64,000 bases of DNA from the NCBI GenBank assembly GCA_002050435.1, contig MWYV01000035.1, positions 1-64,000 of the forward strand. Direction: 5' to 3'. The stretch comes from Chitinophagales bacterium 33-2 (GTDB lineage: Bacteria; Bacteroidota; Bacteroidia; Chitinophagales; Chitinophagaceae). A program made the translations under genes and the position numbers. The notes under the pieces are model-generated. The model was not told where the DNA came from and did not search any database. It was given only the letters and a program-made list of their open reading frames with translations. How positions within the stretch are numbered: the stretch's first letter is position 1; each line of letters starts with the position of its first letter. Shown in pieces: positions 25,812 through 33,550 of the stretch.

Positions 25812-26291
25812 TTAAGAAGCAGGATAATAGGTGTCCGGCCTGTACTGGTTATTGCGGAACCATGTGGTGAATTTACTGATCGCCTGTTTAAACAAGGAAA
25901 TCCTTCCGGTTCTTGTTTCATAATATTCGGCTTTCAGGATCTTTACCTTCACCAGCATCATATCATATAATGCAGTTTGCTGTTCAGCTAATTCAAGAGT
26001 GTTGATCTCTTCAGGATCGGACACCACATAGGCTTTACCATTCACCTGTAAAAAGAAATCAGATCCCTTTTTAAAATAATCCATTTTAACTGGAAATTCC
26101 TTTTCAAATGCCGCAATGTCCTGCCTTGGCTTCTGCATATAAAACCAAACATATCCAAAATCATCTAACCTGATCGTGTGTACAACCGAAGTCGGAATCT
26201 TAAGTACAGAATCGCTCAGGTTAAAGAAAATGGCACTTCCTATTTCTTTTATTTTTTCCTGAAGAAAGATCAACTGTTGATTGGATGACAT
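25812..26291 (-). CDS. Pyridoxamine 5'-phosphate oxidase-like (general stress protein 26 type)
   Basis: 159 residues of split-barrel flavin-binding type: SAIFFNLSDSVLKIPTSVVH then DDFGYVWFYMQKPRQDIAAF and GKAYVVSDPEEI. The pattern matches the small PNPOx-like stress proteins of this phylum. It likely binds FMN or F420; substrate unknown. Immediately upstream of ku in the same direction, with 12 bp between them. Confidence 0.65.
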   Translation of the reverse strand: MSSNQQLIFLQEKIKEIGSAIFFNLSDSVLKIPTSVVHTIRLDDFGYVWFYMQKPRQDIAAFEKEFPVKMDYFKKGSDFFLQVNGKAYVVSDPEEINTLELAEQQTALYDMMLVKVKILKAEYYETRTGRISLFKQAISKFTTWFRNNQYRPDTYYPAS

Positions 26292-26494
26292 AATATTATT
26301 TTTACTTGAGACTCGCTCATTCTGTATAATCCAAATTAGATACCATAAATTTTTGAATTAAAAACCAGCAGGTTGGAATCCTGCACGTAGAAATTAATCT
26401 ACATAGAAATATAAATTTTTCCGGATATGCAGGTATTCCTCTGGCATTATATTTTATAGGTAGATTGTATTATTGAACAAATAAAAAATTAGAT

Positions 26495-27076
26495 ATGCCA
26501 AGTACAACTTCAAAAACCAGCACCAAAACCGCTGGTGCAAAAAAGGCCGCGAGCAATAGTGCTACGAAAAGCGAGGAAACCATGCTGAAAGAATTGTTCA
26601 TCGAAGAATTAAAGGATATTTACTGGGCAGAAAAGCATCTCACCAAAGCATTACCCAAAATGCAAAAAGCTGCAACTTCCCAGGAATTAAAAAATGCATT
26701 TGAAGAGCATCTGCAGGTTACACAGGTACAGATCGAAAGGATTGAGGAAGTGTTTGAAATGCTGGACATACCTGCAAGGGCAAAAAAATGTGAAGCAATG
26801 GAAGGATTGGTTAAGGAAGCCCAGGGTCATATTGATGAGCTGCCGAAAGGTACCATGGTACGTGATGCCGGCTTGATCATTTCTGCCCAAAAAGTAGAAC
26901 ATTATGAAATTGCAGCGTATGGAAGCCTTGTGCAATTAGCAAAAACAATGGGCGAAAACGACATTGCTGAAATTCTTGAAGAAACTTTACAGGAAGAAAA
27001 AGATACGGATCAGCTTTTAACTGAACTTGCTGTAAGCGGAATCAATATCGCTGCAGACCGTGAAGAAGAAGAATGA
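26495..27076 (+). CDS. DUF892 ferritin-like (YciE/YciF) stress protein
   Basis: 193 residues. A 27-residue Lys/Ala/Thr-rich tail precedes the four-helix DUF892 domain: LKELFIEELKDIYWAEKHLT, then KALPKMQKAAT, HLQVTQVQIERIEEVFEML, LIISAQKVEHYEIAAYGSL and ETLQEEKDTDQLLTELA. Conserved Glu and His residues (ELKDIYWAEKHL, KVEHYEIAAYG) could bind a di-metal centre as in ferritins. Members are induced by stress. Own terminator at 27097-27125. Confidence 0.9.
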   Translation: MPSTTSKTSTKTAGAKKAASNSATKSEETMLKELFIEELKDIYWAEKHLTKALPKMQKAATSQELKNAFEEHLQVTQVQIERIEEVFEMLDIPARAKKCEAMEGLVKEAQGHIDELPKGTMVRDAGLIISAQKVEHYEIAAYGSLVQLAKTMGENDIAEILEETLQEEKDTDQLLTELAVSGINIAADREEEE

Positions 27077-27096
27077 TTTCACAATTTTATACAGCA

Positions 27097-27125
27097 AGCC
27101 GGACTTTGGTCCGGCTTTTTGTTTT
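27097..27125 (+). terminator. Terminator after the DUF892 gene
   Basis: AGCCGGAC-TTT-GGTCCGGCT followed by TTTTTGTTTT. It ends nine bases before the ATG of the topoisomerase gene. Confidence 0.85.
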
Positions 27126-27133
27126 ATATCCAT

Positions 27134-28234
27134 ATGAATGAAATTTCAGTATCAGAACAGATCAGTGAACTGTCACATAAACAAATACTCAAAATTCATA
27201 AGGATCCCAGCAAATCAGCTGAAATTGCTGAACTGGTTTATGTAACAGACCAGCAAACTGGGATCAGCAGAGAGAAGAAAGGAAAAACTTTTCATTATTT
27301 TTATAAGGACCAGCCTTTTAATGACCCTTTGGAACTGGAAAGAATTAAAAAACTTGCTATTCCTCCAGCCTGGGAAAAGGTGTGGATTTGTAAACAAAAG
27401 AATGGGCATATTCAGGCAACAGGAATTGATGCTAAAGGAAGAAAACAATACCGCTACCATGCCTTCTGGCAAATTCTCCGCAACCAGACAAAATTTCATC
27501 GTTTATATGCATTCGGAAATATCCTGCCCACACTCAGGCTGAAACTGGAAGAGGACCTCGCGAAAAAAGAGGTGTGCGTAGAAAGAGTAATTGCCACTGT
27601 CATCAGTGTAATGGAAAGAACATACATCAGGGTGGGTAGTGAAGATTATGAAAAAATGTACGGATCTTATGGATTAACCACATTAAAAGACAGCCATGTT
27701 AAGATCACTGGAGATACGATCAATTTTACTTTTAAAGGCAAAAAAGGAATTCTCCAAAATGTTACCCTGAAAAACCGTCGCCTTGCTAATATGGTACAAA
27801 AATGCAGGGAAATTCCGGGCAGAGAACTGTTCCAGTATTATGATGCAGAAGGCAACAGGCAATCTATTGATTCAGGAATGGTGAACCGGTATATCAAAGA
27901 AGCAACAGGTAGTGATTTCAGTGCAAAAGATTTTCGTACCTGGGCCGGCACTTTAAATATCATCCGGGCTTTTAAAAATATCGGATTTGCTGATACGGAA
28001 TCGGAATTAAAAAAGAATGTGGTGGCTGCTCTTGATGAGGTAAGTAAACAACTAGGCAATACCCGGACGGTTTGTAAAAAGTATTACGTTCATCCTGGTA
28101 TCATAAAATTATACGAAGAACAATCGCTCAATAAATACCTGAATGAACTTGACAAAATAGAAGAGCCAGACCACCTGAGCGGCCTGACTGGAGATGAAAG
28201 AGTTTTAATAAAGATCCTTAAAAAAATGATCTAG
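27134..28234 (+). CDS. DNA topoisomerase IB
   Basis: 366 residues from ATG 27134 (MNEISVSEQISELSHKQILK); a TTG at 27119 lies inside the terminator and is unlikely. The N-terminal domain holds IPPAWEKVWICKQKNGHIQA and the catalytic core of the poxvirus-like type IB family: RVGSEDYEKMYGSYGLTTLK, FKGKKGI, AKDFRTWAGTL and the C-terminal KKYYVHPGII containing the active-site Tyr. Relaxes supercoils through a 3'-phosphotyrosine intermediate. Often found in bacterial stress regions with Ku/LigD. Confidence 0.93.
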   Translation: MNEISVSEQISELSHKQILKIHKDPSKSAEIAELVYVTDQQTGISREKKGKTFHYFYKDQPFNDPLELERIKKLAIPPAWEKVWICKQKNGHIQATGIDAKGRKQYRYHAFWQILRNQTKFHRLYAFGNILPTLRLKLEEDLAKKEVCVERVIATVISVMERTYIRVGSEDYEKMYGSYGLTTLKDSHVKITGDTINFTFKGKKGILQNVTLKNRRLANMVQKCREIPGRELFQYYDAEGNRQSIDSGMVNRYIKEATGSDFSAKDFRTWAGTLNIIRAFKNIGFADTESELKKNVVAALDEVSKQLGNTRTVCKKYYVHPGIIKLYEEQSLNKYLNELDKIEEPDHLSGLTGDERVLIKILKKMI

Positions 28235-28244
28235 TTTATGAAAG

Positions 28245-28265
28245 GGTCAATGGTCAATGGTCAAT
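28245..28265. repeat. Heptamer array, three copies of GGTCAAT
   Basis: Three head-to-tail GGTCAAT units directly before the first large repeat unit. The reverse complement (ATTGACC/ATTGACT) recurs at 28736-28757 and 29028-29090, and the same words occur at 44668-44705. Confidence 0.7.
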
Positions 28266-28285
28266 CATTCAAACTTCACTTTTAA

Positions 28286-28470
28286 GCTATTTTGCCTCAG
28301 GCCGGCGGGCCTCGTACCTGGGCCGAAACCTTTTTTTGAGAGTTGCGGGAAGCCTTGCGAACAGGCAACAAAAGGGCCTCCCGCAGATTACGCAGATTTT
28401 CGCTGATTGGTCTTCTGCGTTCATCAGCGCGATCAGCGGGAACAAGAGGCAATTGACTATTGAGTATTCA
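28286..28470. repeat. Structured intergenic repeat, unit A
   Basis: First of three related units. It shares with units B and C the run TTTTGCCTCAGGCCGGCGGG, then CGGGAAGCCTTGCGAACAGG, then CCCGCAGATTACGCAGATTT and a closing ATCAGCGCGATCAGCGGG. Unit A differs at the centre (GGGCCGAAACC) and lacks the ~60-bp downstream extension. The internal inverted repeats are described in unit B. No protein is supported. Confidence 0.8.
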
Positions 28471-28759
28471 CTGCTGTCCGGTAAAAAATCAAACATCACT
28501 TTCAAGCTATTTTGCCTCAGGCCGGCGGGCCTCGTACCTGGCCGACAACCTTTTTGATCATTGCGGGAAGCCTTGCGAACAGGCAACAAAAATGCCTCCC
28601 GCAGATTACGCAGATTTTCGCTGATTGGTCTTCTGCGTTCATCAGCGCGATCAGCGGGAACAAGAGGCAGGTACTGGGTCAAATAGATCCCATCATCTTA
28701 TCACATTTGGGTGGTTGTGTGCGCATGATTGCTCCTGACCATTGACTATTGACCATTCA
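28471..28759. repeat. Structured intergenic repeat, unit B
   Basis: A 289-bp unit repeated almost exactly as unit C. Inverted repeats are visible: AGGCC-GGCG-GGCCT (28519-28532), GCGGGAAGCC pairing with GGC(C)TCCCGC, and CCCGCAGAT pairing with ATCAGCGGG. It starts with CTGCTGTCCGGTAAAAAATC and ends in ATTGACC/ATTGACT heptamers. Minus-strand open frames across it change between copies and resemble no known protein. Confidence 0.85.
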
Positions 28760-29053
28760 CTGCTGTCCGGTAAAAAATCAAACATCACTTTCAAGCTATT
28801 TTGCCTCAGGCCGGCGGGCCTCGTACCTGGCCGACAACCTTTTTGATCATTGCGGGAAGCCTTGCGAACAGGCAACAAAAAGGCCTCCCGCAGATTACGC
28901 AGATTTTCGCTGATTGGTCTTCTGCGTTCATCAGCGCGATCTGCGGGCAACAAGAGGCAGCTACTGGTGTCAAATAGAACCCATCATCTTTTCACATTTG
29001 GGTGGTTGTGTACGCATGATTGCTCCTGACCATTGACTATTGACCATTGACCA
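28760..29053. repeat. Structured intergenic repeat, unit C
   Basis: Tandem partner of unit B with a few substitutions, such as ATCTGCGGGCAAC for ATCAGCGGGAAC and CTACTGGTGTCAAATAGAAC for GTACTGGGTCAAATAGATC. An inverted, diverged copy of the same cassette lies at 44668-45215. Confidence 0.85.
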
Positions 29054-29090
29054 TTGACTATTGACCTATAACCCTTGACCCTTCACCTTC
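29028..29090. repeat. Heptamer-rich array (TTGACCA/TTGACTA)
   Basis: Five successive ATTGACC or ATTGACT words, then degenerate CCTTGACCCTTCACC. The same words flank each large repeat unit in this window. Confidence 0.7.
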
Positions 29091-29128
29091 GGTATGATTT
29101 TTTATCCTTTTAGATAAACAAACACGCT

Positions 29129-29593
29129 ATGGCAAATAATAATAATGTTGTTGGAATCCTTAACGACCTGGTACGTATTAACCACGACCGGGTGGTTGGT
29201 TATGAAAAAGCAATTGATGAATTAAAAGATGAGGATGCTGATCTTCGCACGCTATTTCAGCGCTATGTAACTGAAAGTCGCCAGCACGGACAGGAACTTA
29301 CACAGGAAGTAAGCAGGCTGGGTGGTGATGCTGCCGATGGCACTACCAACTCCGGAAAAATCTACAGGGTTTGGATGGATCTGAAAGCTGCCATTACAGG
29401 ACATGACAGGAAAACGGTTTTAAACAATTGCGAATTTGGTGAAGATGCTGCTCAAAAAGCCTACGACACCGCATTGAATTCCGATACGGAACTGGAGCCT
29501 TCCATACGTGATCTTATTGTTAGGCAGAAAGCTGCACTTAAAGTAGGTCATGATGAAGTGAAACGCCTGAGGGATATGGCAAAAGCTTCCTGA
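29129..29593 (+). CDS. PA2169/DUF2383 four-helix-bundle protein
   Basis: 154 residues, with helices VVGILNDLVRINHDRVVGYE, LRTLFQRYVTESRQHGQELT, KIYRVWMDLKAAITGHDRKT and RDLIVRQKAALKVGHDEVKR matching the DUF2383 family (often called PA2169). His/Glu positions within the bundle resemble ferritin-like folds. Function unknown; commonly associated with stress or stationary phase. Terminator at 29619-29645. Confidence 0.88.
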   Translation: MANNNNVVGILNDLVRINHDRVVGYEKAIDELKDEDADLRTLFQRYVTESRQHGQELTQEVSRLGGDAADGTTNSGKIYRVWMDLKAAITGHDRKTVLNNCEFGEDAAQKAYDTALNSDTELEPSIRDLIVRQKAALKVGHDEVKRLRDMAKAS

Positions 29594-29618
29594 GCAGGCT
29601 CAGGTTTGTAGAATTTAA

Positions 29619-29645
29619 TACTCACCAGACTGGTGAGTTTTTTAT
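29619..29645 (+). terminator. Terminator after the DUF2383 gene
   Basis: ACTCACCA-GAC-TGGTGAGT followed by TTTTTTATTTTT. Confidence 0.85.
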
Positions 29646-29779
29646 TTTTAAATGGTCTGGGAAATTGGCAGGTTTTTTTCTTATTAAAAAACCTACCCTC
29701 TAGAAAAATTAAATCCGTCTTTTTTGGAAATGCATGAGCAATTGATTCGTGCCCATGATAGCTATGTAAATCACCATTT

Positions 29780-30112
29780 ATGACCATTACCCATTCCCAG
29801 ACACAGGCTTGTTTTGATGCCTGGATCAAATGCGAAAACCTGCTGACCAACCTGGCAAAGGAGCGCGATCAATTTTCTAAAGAGATCATAAAAGTGATGG
29901 ATGAATGTGCCCTGATCTGTATGGGTACCTTTCACGCTATAAAATCCTATTCACCTAATATCCGCAATTTTGCACTGCTTTGTGTGGGCATTTGTGAAGA
30001 ATGCGCCGAGATCTGCGAAACTGAAATGGATGAACGCCTGAAAGAATGTGCTGCTGTTTGCCGCCGTTGTTCTAAATATATCAGTACGCTCGCATTTTCC
30101 TCGCTTCCTTAA
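29780..30112 (+). CDS. Cys-rich four-helix-bundle protein, possible copper storage (Csp-like)
   Basis: 110 residues with 11 Cys at 11, 18, 43, 47, 68, 72, 75, 79, 90, 94 and 97. The Cys-x3-Cys spacing is repeated four times (43/47, 68/72, 75/79, 90/94), as in the copper storage proteins and DUF326 family, where such Cys line the core of a helical bundle and bind Cu(I). No signal peptide, so a cytosolic form. Copper binding is inferred from the pattern only. Monocistronic. Confidence 0.75.
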   Translation: MTITHSQTQACFDAWIKCENLLTNLAKERDQFSKEIIKVMDECALICMGTFHAIKSYSPNIRNFALLCVGICEECAEICETEMDERLKECAAVCRRCSKYISTLAFSSLP

Positions 30113-30266
30113 TTCAGTCTCCTTTTTTCAGAAATCAATCGTTATAAATCCCTGGTCATTTTATACCCTGATTATCAACTTGTCAGGGAACCCCTTTACG
30201 AAGGGTCAACCGGATCATGTGGATATGCGCTCATCTTTTGTTATTCCTGGATTCGCACATGAAAGA

Positions 30267-31190
30267 TCAGGTATCCAGTCTTGACTGAGGTATTTCTTTT
30301 GCTTCCTGCTTGATAATGAATACAGCGGTTTTTTTAGGCCTGATACCTTCACCCGCATGAAGCGCATACACTTTCGTAAATTCAGCCCCGAAATAAAGGA
30401 TCATTGAAGAATAGTAGATCCATGTCAAAATGATCACAATTGAAGCTGCTGCGCCATAATGAATTCCGAGGTTGCTTTTGCTTAAATACAGTTCTATAAG
30501 CATTTTACCTAATAAAAAGAGTGCAGCGGTCAGTGAAGAACCAATTAAAGCATCTTTCCAGGAAATCGTAGCATCGGGAAGCACCTTAAATATTACCGTA
30601 AACAATCCGGTTATTACAACCAGTATAATACCTGTGTTGACCAGGTTAAAAAAAGACACCGTAGCTTCTGGAAAAAATTTGATCAGCCTGTCGCTCAATA
30701 GCGTAAGAAGCGTGTTGATGATCAATGACACCAGCAATAAAAAACCCAAACCTAAAATAAGGGAAAATGAAAGCAGGCGGTTGAGCAGAAATTTCAGCCA
30801 GCTTTTCTTGGGCTTGGCCTTTACGCTCCAGATAAAATTGATAGAGCCCTGCATTTCAGTAAATACGCCGGTTGCAGCAATGATCAGCACAATGACCCCA
30901 ATAATAGCCCCTGTTGTTGTGGCCTGAGTTTGCTGAATATTTGAAATGATATTCTGTACCTGTAGTGCTGCATCGCTTCCCACCACATCATTCAGCTGCT
31001 CATATACTTCACCCTGTACGGCATTTCGTCCGAAAAAGATCCCAGCAAGAGATATAATGATAATAAGTACGGGGCCCAGGGCAAATAATGTATAATAACT
31101 TAAGGAAGCACTTAATTTGAAAGCATCGTCATCAATGAAATTGCTTCCTGCATCGGCAACAAGTTGAAATACTTTTTTTAATCTTTTCAT
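30267..31190 (-). CDS. YihY/BrkB-family inner-membrane protein
   Basis: 307 residues, about six membrane helices: LSYYTLFALGPVLIIIISLA, TGAIIGVIVLIIAATGVF, LLSFSLILGLGFLLLVSLII, TGIILVVITGLFTVIF, ALIGSSLTAALFLLGKMLIE and SIVIILTWIYYSSMILYFGA. The opening DDDAFKLSASLSYYTLFAL and the LYFGAEFTKVYA segment are family hallmarks. Function is not settled; the earlier ribonuclease BN name is wrong for this family. Transcribed alone, convergent with the Cys-rich gene. Confidence 0.92.
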   Translation of the reverse strand: MKRLKKVFQLVADAGSNFIDDDAFKLSASLSYYTLFALGPVLIIIISLAGIFFGRNAVQGEVYEQLNDVVGSDAALQVQNIISNIQQTQATTTGAIIGVIVLIIAATGVFTEMQGSINFIWSVKAKPKKSWLKFLLNRLLSFSLILGLGFLLLVSLIINTLLTLLSDRLIKFFPEATVSFFNLVNTGIILVVITGLFTVIFKVLPDATISWKDALIGSSLTAALFLLGKMLIELYLSKSNLGIHYGAAASIVIILTWIYYSSMILYFGAEFTKVYALHAGEGIRPKKTAVFIIKQEAKEIPQSRLDT

Positions 31191-31357
31191 TCTAGGTTTT
31201 AAAGATCCATCATTTGCCGCTGAGTATTTTTGTACCCAGAATAATCAAAAACAACCCTTATTTTTTAGACAAAAGGAAATTTCAGATTCAAATTACTTTG
31301 GCAACATTTTTTATATTATTTAAATATACTTAACGTCCTTAATTAAAATTAAAAACA

Positions 31358-31504
31358 ATGAGAAGTTTACTTTACATCGTAGCAGTAATATTGATAATAG
31401 GCTGGCTTTTAGGAGTGTTTGCCTGGAATGCAGGTGGTTTGATCCACATCCTTATTGTTGTAGCAGTAATTGCTTTAATACTGGGTATCATCAGAAGAGC
31501 TTAA
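31358..31504 (+). CDS. lmo0937-family small membrane protein
   Basis: 48 residues (MRSLLYIVAVILIIGWLLGV, then FAWNAGGLIHILIVVAVIAL, then ILGIIRRA). Two membrane helices with an NAGG turn, the pattern of the lmo0937/DUF5670 family. ATG at 31358 follows an A-rich leader. Function unknown; often seen among stress genes. Terminator at 31551-31583. Confidence 0.85.
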   Translation: MRSLLYIVAVILIIGWLLGVFAWNAGGLIHILIVVAVIALILGIIRRA

Positions 31505-31550
31505 ATTAAAAATTTAATTCTTTCGCATATACACAGTCCATTCTATAAGA

Positions 31551-31583
31551 ATGGCTACAGTATCTACTGTGGCCATTTTTTTT
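31551..31583 (+). terminator. Terminator after the lmo0937-family gene
   Basis: ATGGCTACAGTA-TC-TACTGTGGCCAT stem followed by TTTTTTTT. Confidence 0.85.
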
Positions 31584-31591
31584 GAAAACTG

Positions 31592-33046
31592 CTATGCAGT
31601 TACAGTTGGAAAAGTAATGACAAAAGTAGTTCCTGAATTTACTACGGAGGTTACATCAATATTGGCCTTGTGTGATTGAAGGATGTTCAACGTTGCCGCC
31701 AAACCCAAGCCCATTCCATTTCTTTTTGAGGTAAAATAAGGTTCAAAAAGGCGCGTAATGTTTTCTTCGGGAATTCCGCAACCATTGTCCTTTATCGTAA
31801 CTACATGGCCGGCTCTTGTTGCATCAATGAGAATGTTTAATACGCCTGTATTATGAGGTACCGCCTCCACTGCATTAATAATGATGTTTAGAAAAGCAAT
31901 TTTCAGCTTTTCTTTATTGGCCATTATATAACAAGGGGTACCGATAAATTTTTTATCCAGCTTTACATGCTGCAGCGTAATCCTGTCTATAGCTTCATCC
32001 AGGCTTTCTTCCATCACCTGCTGCAACTCGCACTTATCAAACACAAGATCCGTTGGCCTGGACGTGTCCAGCAACTCAGTAATAATATCTCCGATGCGCT
32101 TGCTGTTCCTTTGTATGATATCCAGGAAAAGCTGAGACTCATCGTTCGAGTTTTCATTTGCCTGGATCAGTTGTTCCACGGACATGTTTATATTGTTCAG
32201 CGGATTGCGCACTTCATGAGCCAGTGTGCGCACCAGCCTGCCAGTGGCACCAAGTTTTTCGATCTGCAAATTTGCTTTTTCCGCACGGCGCAAATTGGTA
32301 ATATCATGCAATAAACCCTGGTAATAAGATCCCGACTCATCTTCCGTAGCCGTTGCAGAAAAGATACAGGTTTTCTTTTCCTCCTCACTGTTAACTACTT
32401 CAATCTCTACATCACTGATCTCAGCTTCCTGTTTTACCATTTTTTTTATAAGTTCCAGGTCGGAAGGATCGGCTATAAGGTCGAAAATGGATTTATTGCG
32501 CAACACCTCCTTTTCATAACCCAGCAAAATAGAAGTAGCTGCATTCATATCAATAAATCGCAGATTTCTGTCAGCAATAAAAACAGCATCTTTCGATAGT
32601 TCAAATATGCTCCGGTATTTTTTTTCATTGGCGCGCAAGGCCTTCAGATAAGCAGTTCTTTCCAGCGAGTAGCGGATGCATCTTTCAAGCTTGTCGGTAT
32701 TCAACTCCGTCTTGATCAGGTAATCCGTAGCACCCATTTGCATGGCCTCGATATCAACATCTTTATTTCCCTTACCGGTAAGTAAAACAATAGGTTCTTC
32801 GCAACCCTGTTTCACCGCTTCTTTAAGGAAATCAAGCCCGGTTCGAGCTCCGAGCCTGTAATCCACAAAATACATATCATAATTGCGTTCCTGGAGGAAT
32901 TTTACAGCATCGTTATACCGGTAACACCAGTCAATATGCAGATGGTATTCCTGAATCTGTTTGAGGTATTCGGATGTAATAAAGAAATCATCTTCATCAT
33001 CGTCAATGATCAGTAAACGAACAGGAGGGATATTTACAGAAGACAT
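31592..33046 (-). CDS. Soluble hybrid sensor kinase (REC-PAS-HisKA-HATPase)
   Basis: 484 residues without membrane helices. Receiver domain ~9-130 (acidic cluster IIDDDEDDFF, phospho-Asp in YFVDYRLG), PAS ~142-255 (YRSIFELSKDAVFIADRNLR), dimerisation helix with TLAHEVRNPLNNINMSVEQL, and ATPase with N-box FLNIIINAVEAV, G1 IKDNGCGI and GMGLGLA. An N-terminal receiver suggests it is itself switched by phosphotransfer. Last gene of the rpoN unit, 6 bp after a degenerate kinase-like gene. Confidence 0.9.
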   Translation of the reverse strand: MSSVNIPPVRLLIIDDDEDDFFITSEYLKQIQEYHLHIDWCYRYNDAVKFLQERNYDMYFVDYRLGARTGLDFLKEAVKQGCEEPIVLLTGKGNKDVDIEAMQMGATDYLIKTELNTDKLERCIRYSLERTAYLKALRANEKKYRSIFELSKDAVFIADRNLRFIDMNAATSILLGYEKEVLRNKSIFDLIADPSDLELIKKMVKQEAEISDVEIEVVNSEEEKKTCIFSATATEDESGSYYQGLLHDITNLRRAEKANLQIEKLGATGRLVRTLAHEVRNPLNNINMSVEQLIQANENSNDESQLFLDIIQRNSKRIGDIITELLDTSRPTDLVFDKCELQQVMEESLDEAIDRITLQHVKLDKKFIGTPCYIMANKEKLKIAFLNIIINAVEAVPHNTGVLNILIDATRAGHVVTIKDNGCGIPEENITRLFEPYFTSKRNGMGLGLAATLNILQSHKANIDVTSVVNSGTTFVITFPTVTA

Positions 33047-33052
33047 CTATAG

Positions 33053-33535
33053 CTATTTACCAGGTAAAGAAAGAGAAAAAAGGCAACCTGCAGTGATGAT
33101 TTCATTTACTATCAGGAACGCGTTGTGCGCCTTAAGCATGGACTGTAATATAAGTATGTTTTCCTGGTGCAGTAATTTCCAATTTTCATCGCTGTTCATG
33201 TTTGCTTGGAACTGTATTCGGTACCGGCTGGTTTCAGAATTCATCGTTTCTTCGCTCTTTTCTTCTTCACAATAAATATGAAGAAATTTTTTAGCTTCTG
33301 AAGGCTGGCTCACCATCATCCGGATCAATTCATTAATTACATGCTCTATGCACTCACGACTGGCGCGCGTCATGGGAAGCTGGGCGCACCTAACGATCAC
33401 ATTACGGTTCCGGCCACTTGAACGAAAGGGTTGCAAAACTTTCGCAACCACTTCATTCAAATCTACCATTTCAACAACATTAGAAGTATCAACAGCTTCA
33501 GAAAGGTTCTGTATAGGGTCCCTGTCAGGTAACAT
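33053..33535 (-). CDS. Degenerate kinase-ATPase-like protein in the rpoN unit
   Basis: 160 residues. The stretch VDLNEVVAKVLQPFRSSGRN and ECIEHVINELIRMMVSQPSE match the start and N-box region of a histidine-kinase ATPase domain, and the end ITAGCLFSLSLPGK matches its last strand. The ATP-binding G boxes (DxGxG, GxGLG) are absent and there is no phospho-acceptor His. It therefore probably does not bind ATP normally. It lies between the sigma-54 activator gene (15 bp away) and the hybrid kinase (6 bp away), so a regulatory role there is likely. The family call is moderate. Confidence 0.65.
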   Translation of the reverse strand: MLPDRDPIQNLSEAVDTSNVVEMVDLNEVVAKVLQPFRSSGRNRNVIVRCAQLPMTRASRECIEHVINELIRMMVSQPSEAKKFLHIYCEEEKSEETMNSETSRYRIQFQANMNSDENWKLLHQENILILQSMLKAHNAFLIVNEIITAGCLFSLSLPGK

Positions 33536-33550
33536 ATTCTGTTAAAAACT

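Noticed and set aside
28287-28953. Minus-strand frames in the repeat units (ADRADERRRPISENLRNLRE and similar)
   Set aside because: They arise from the structured repeat itself, shift start and end between copies and have no start site; treated as non-coding.
28000-29130. CRISPR array
   Set aside because: Repeat units are ~290 bp and 7 bp, not 24-40 bp repeats with unique spacers; no cas genes in the window.
31297-31320. TTTGGCAACATTTTTTATAT before the lmo0937 gene as a sigma-54 promoter
   Set aside because: Good -24 half but TTTA at -12 in place of TTGC.
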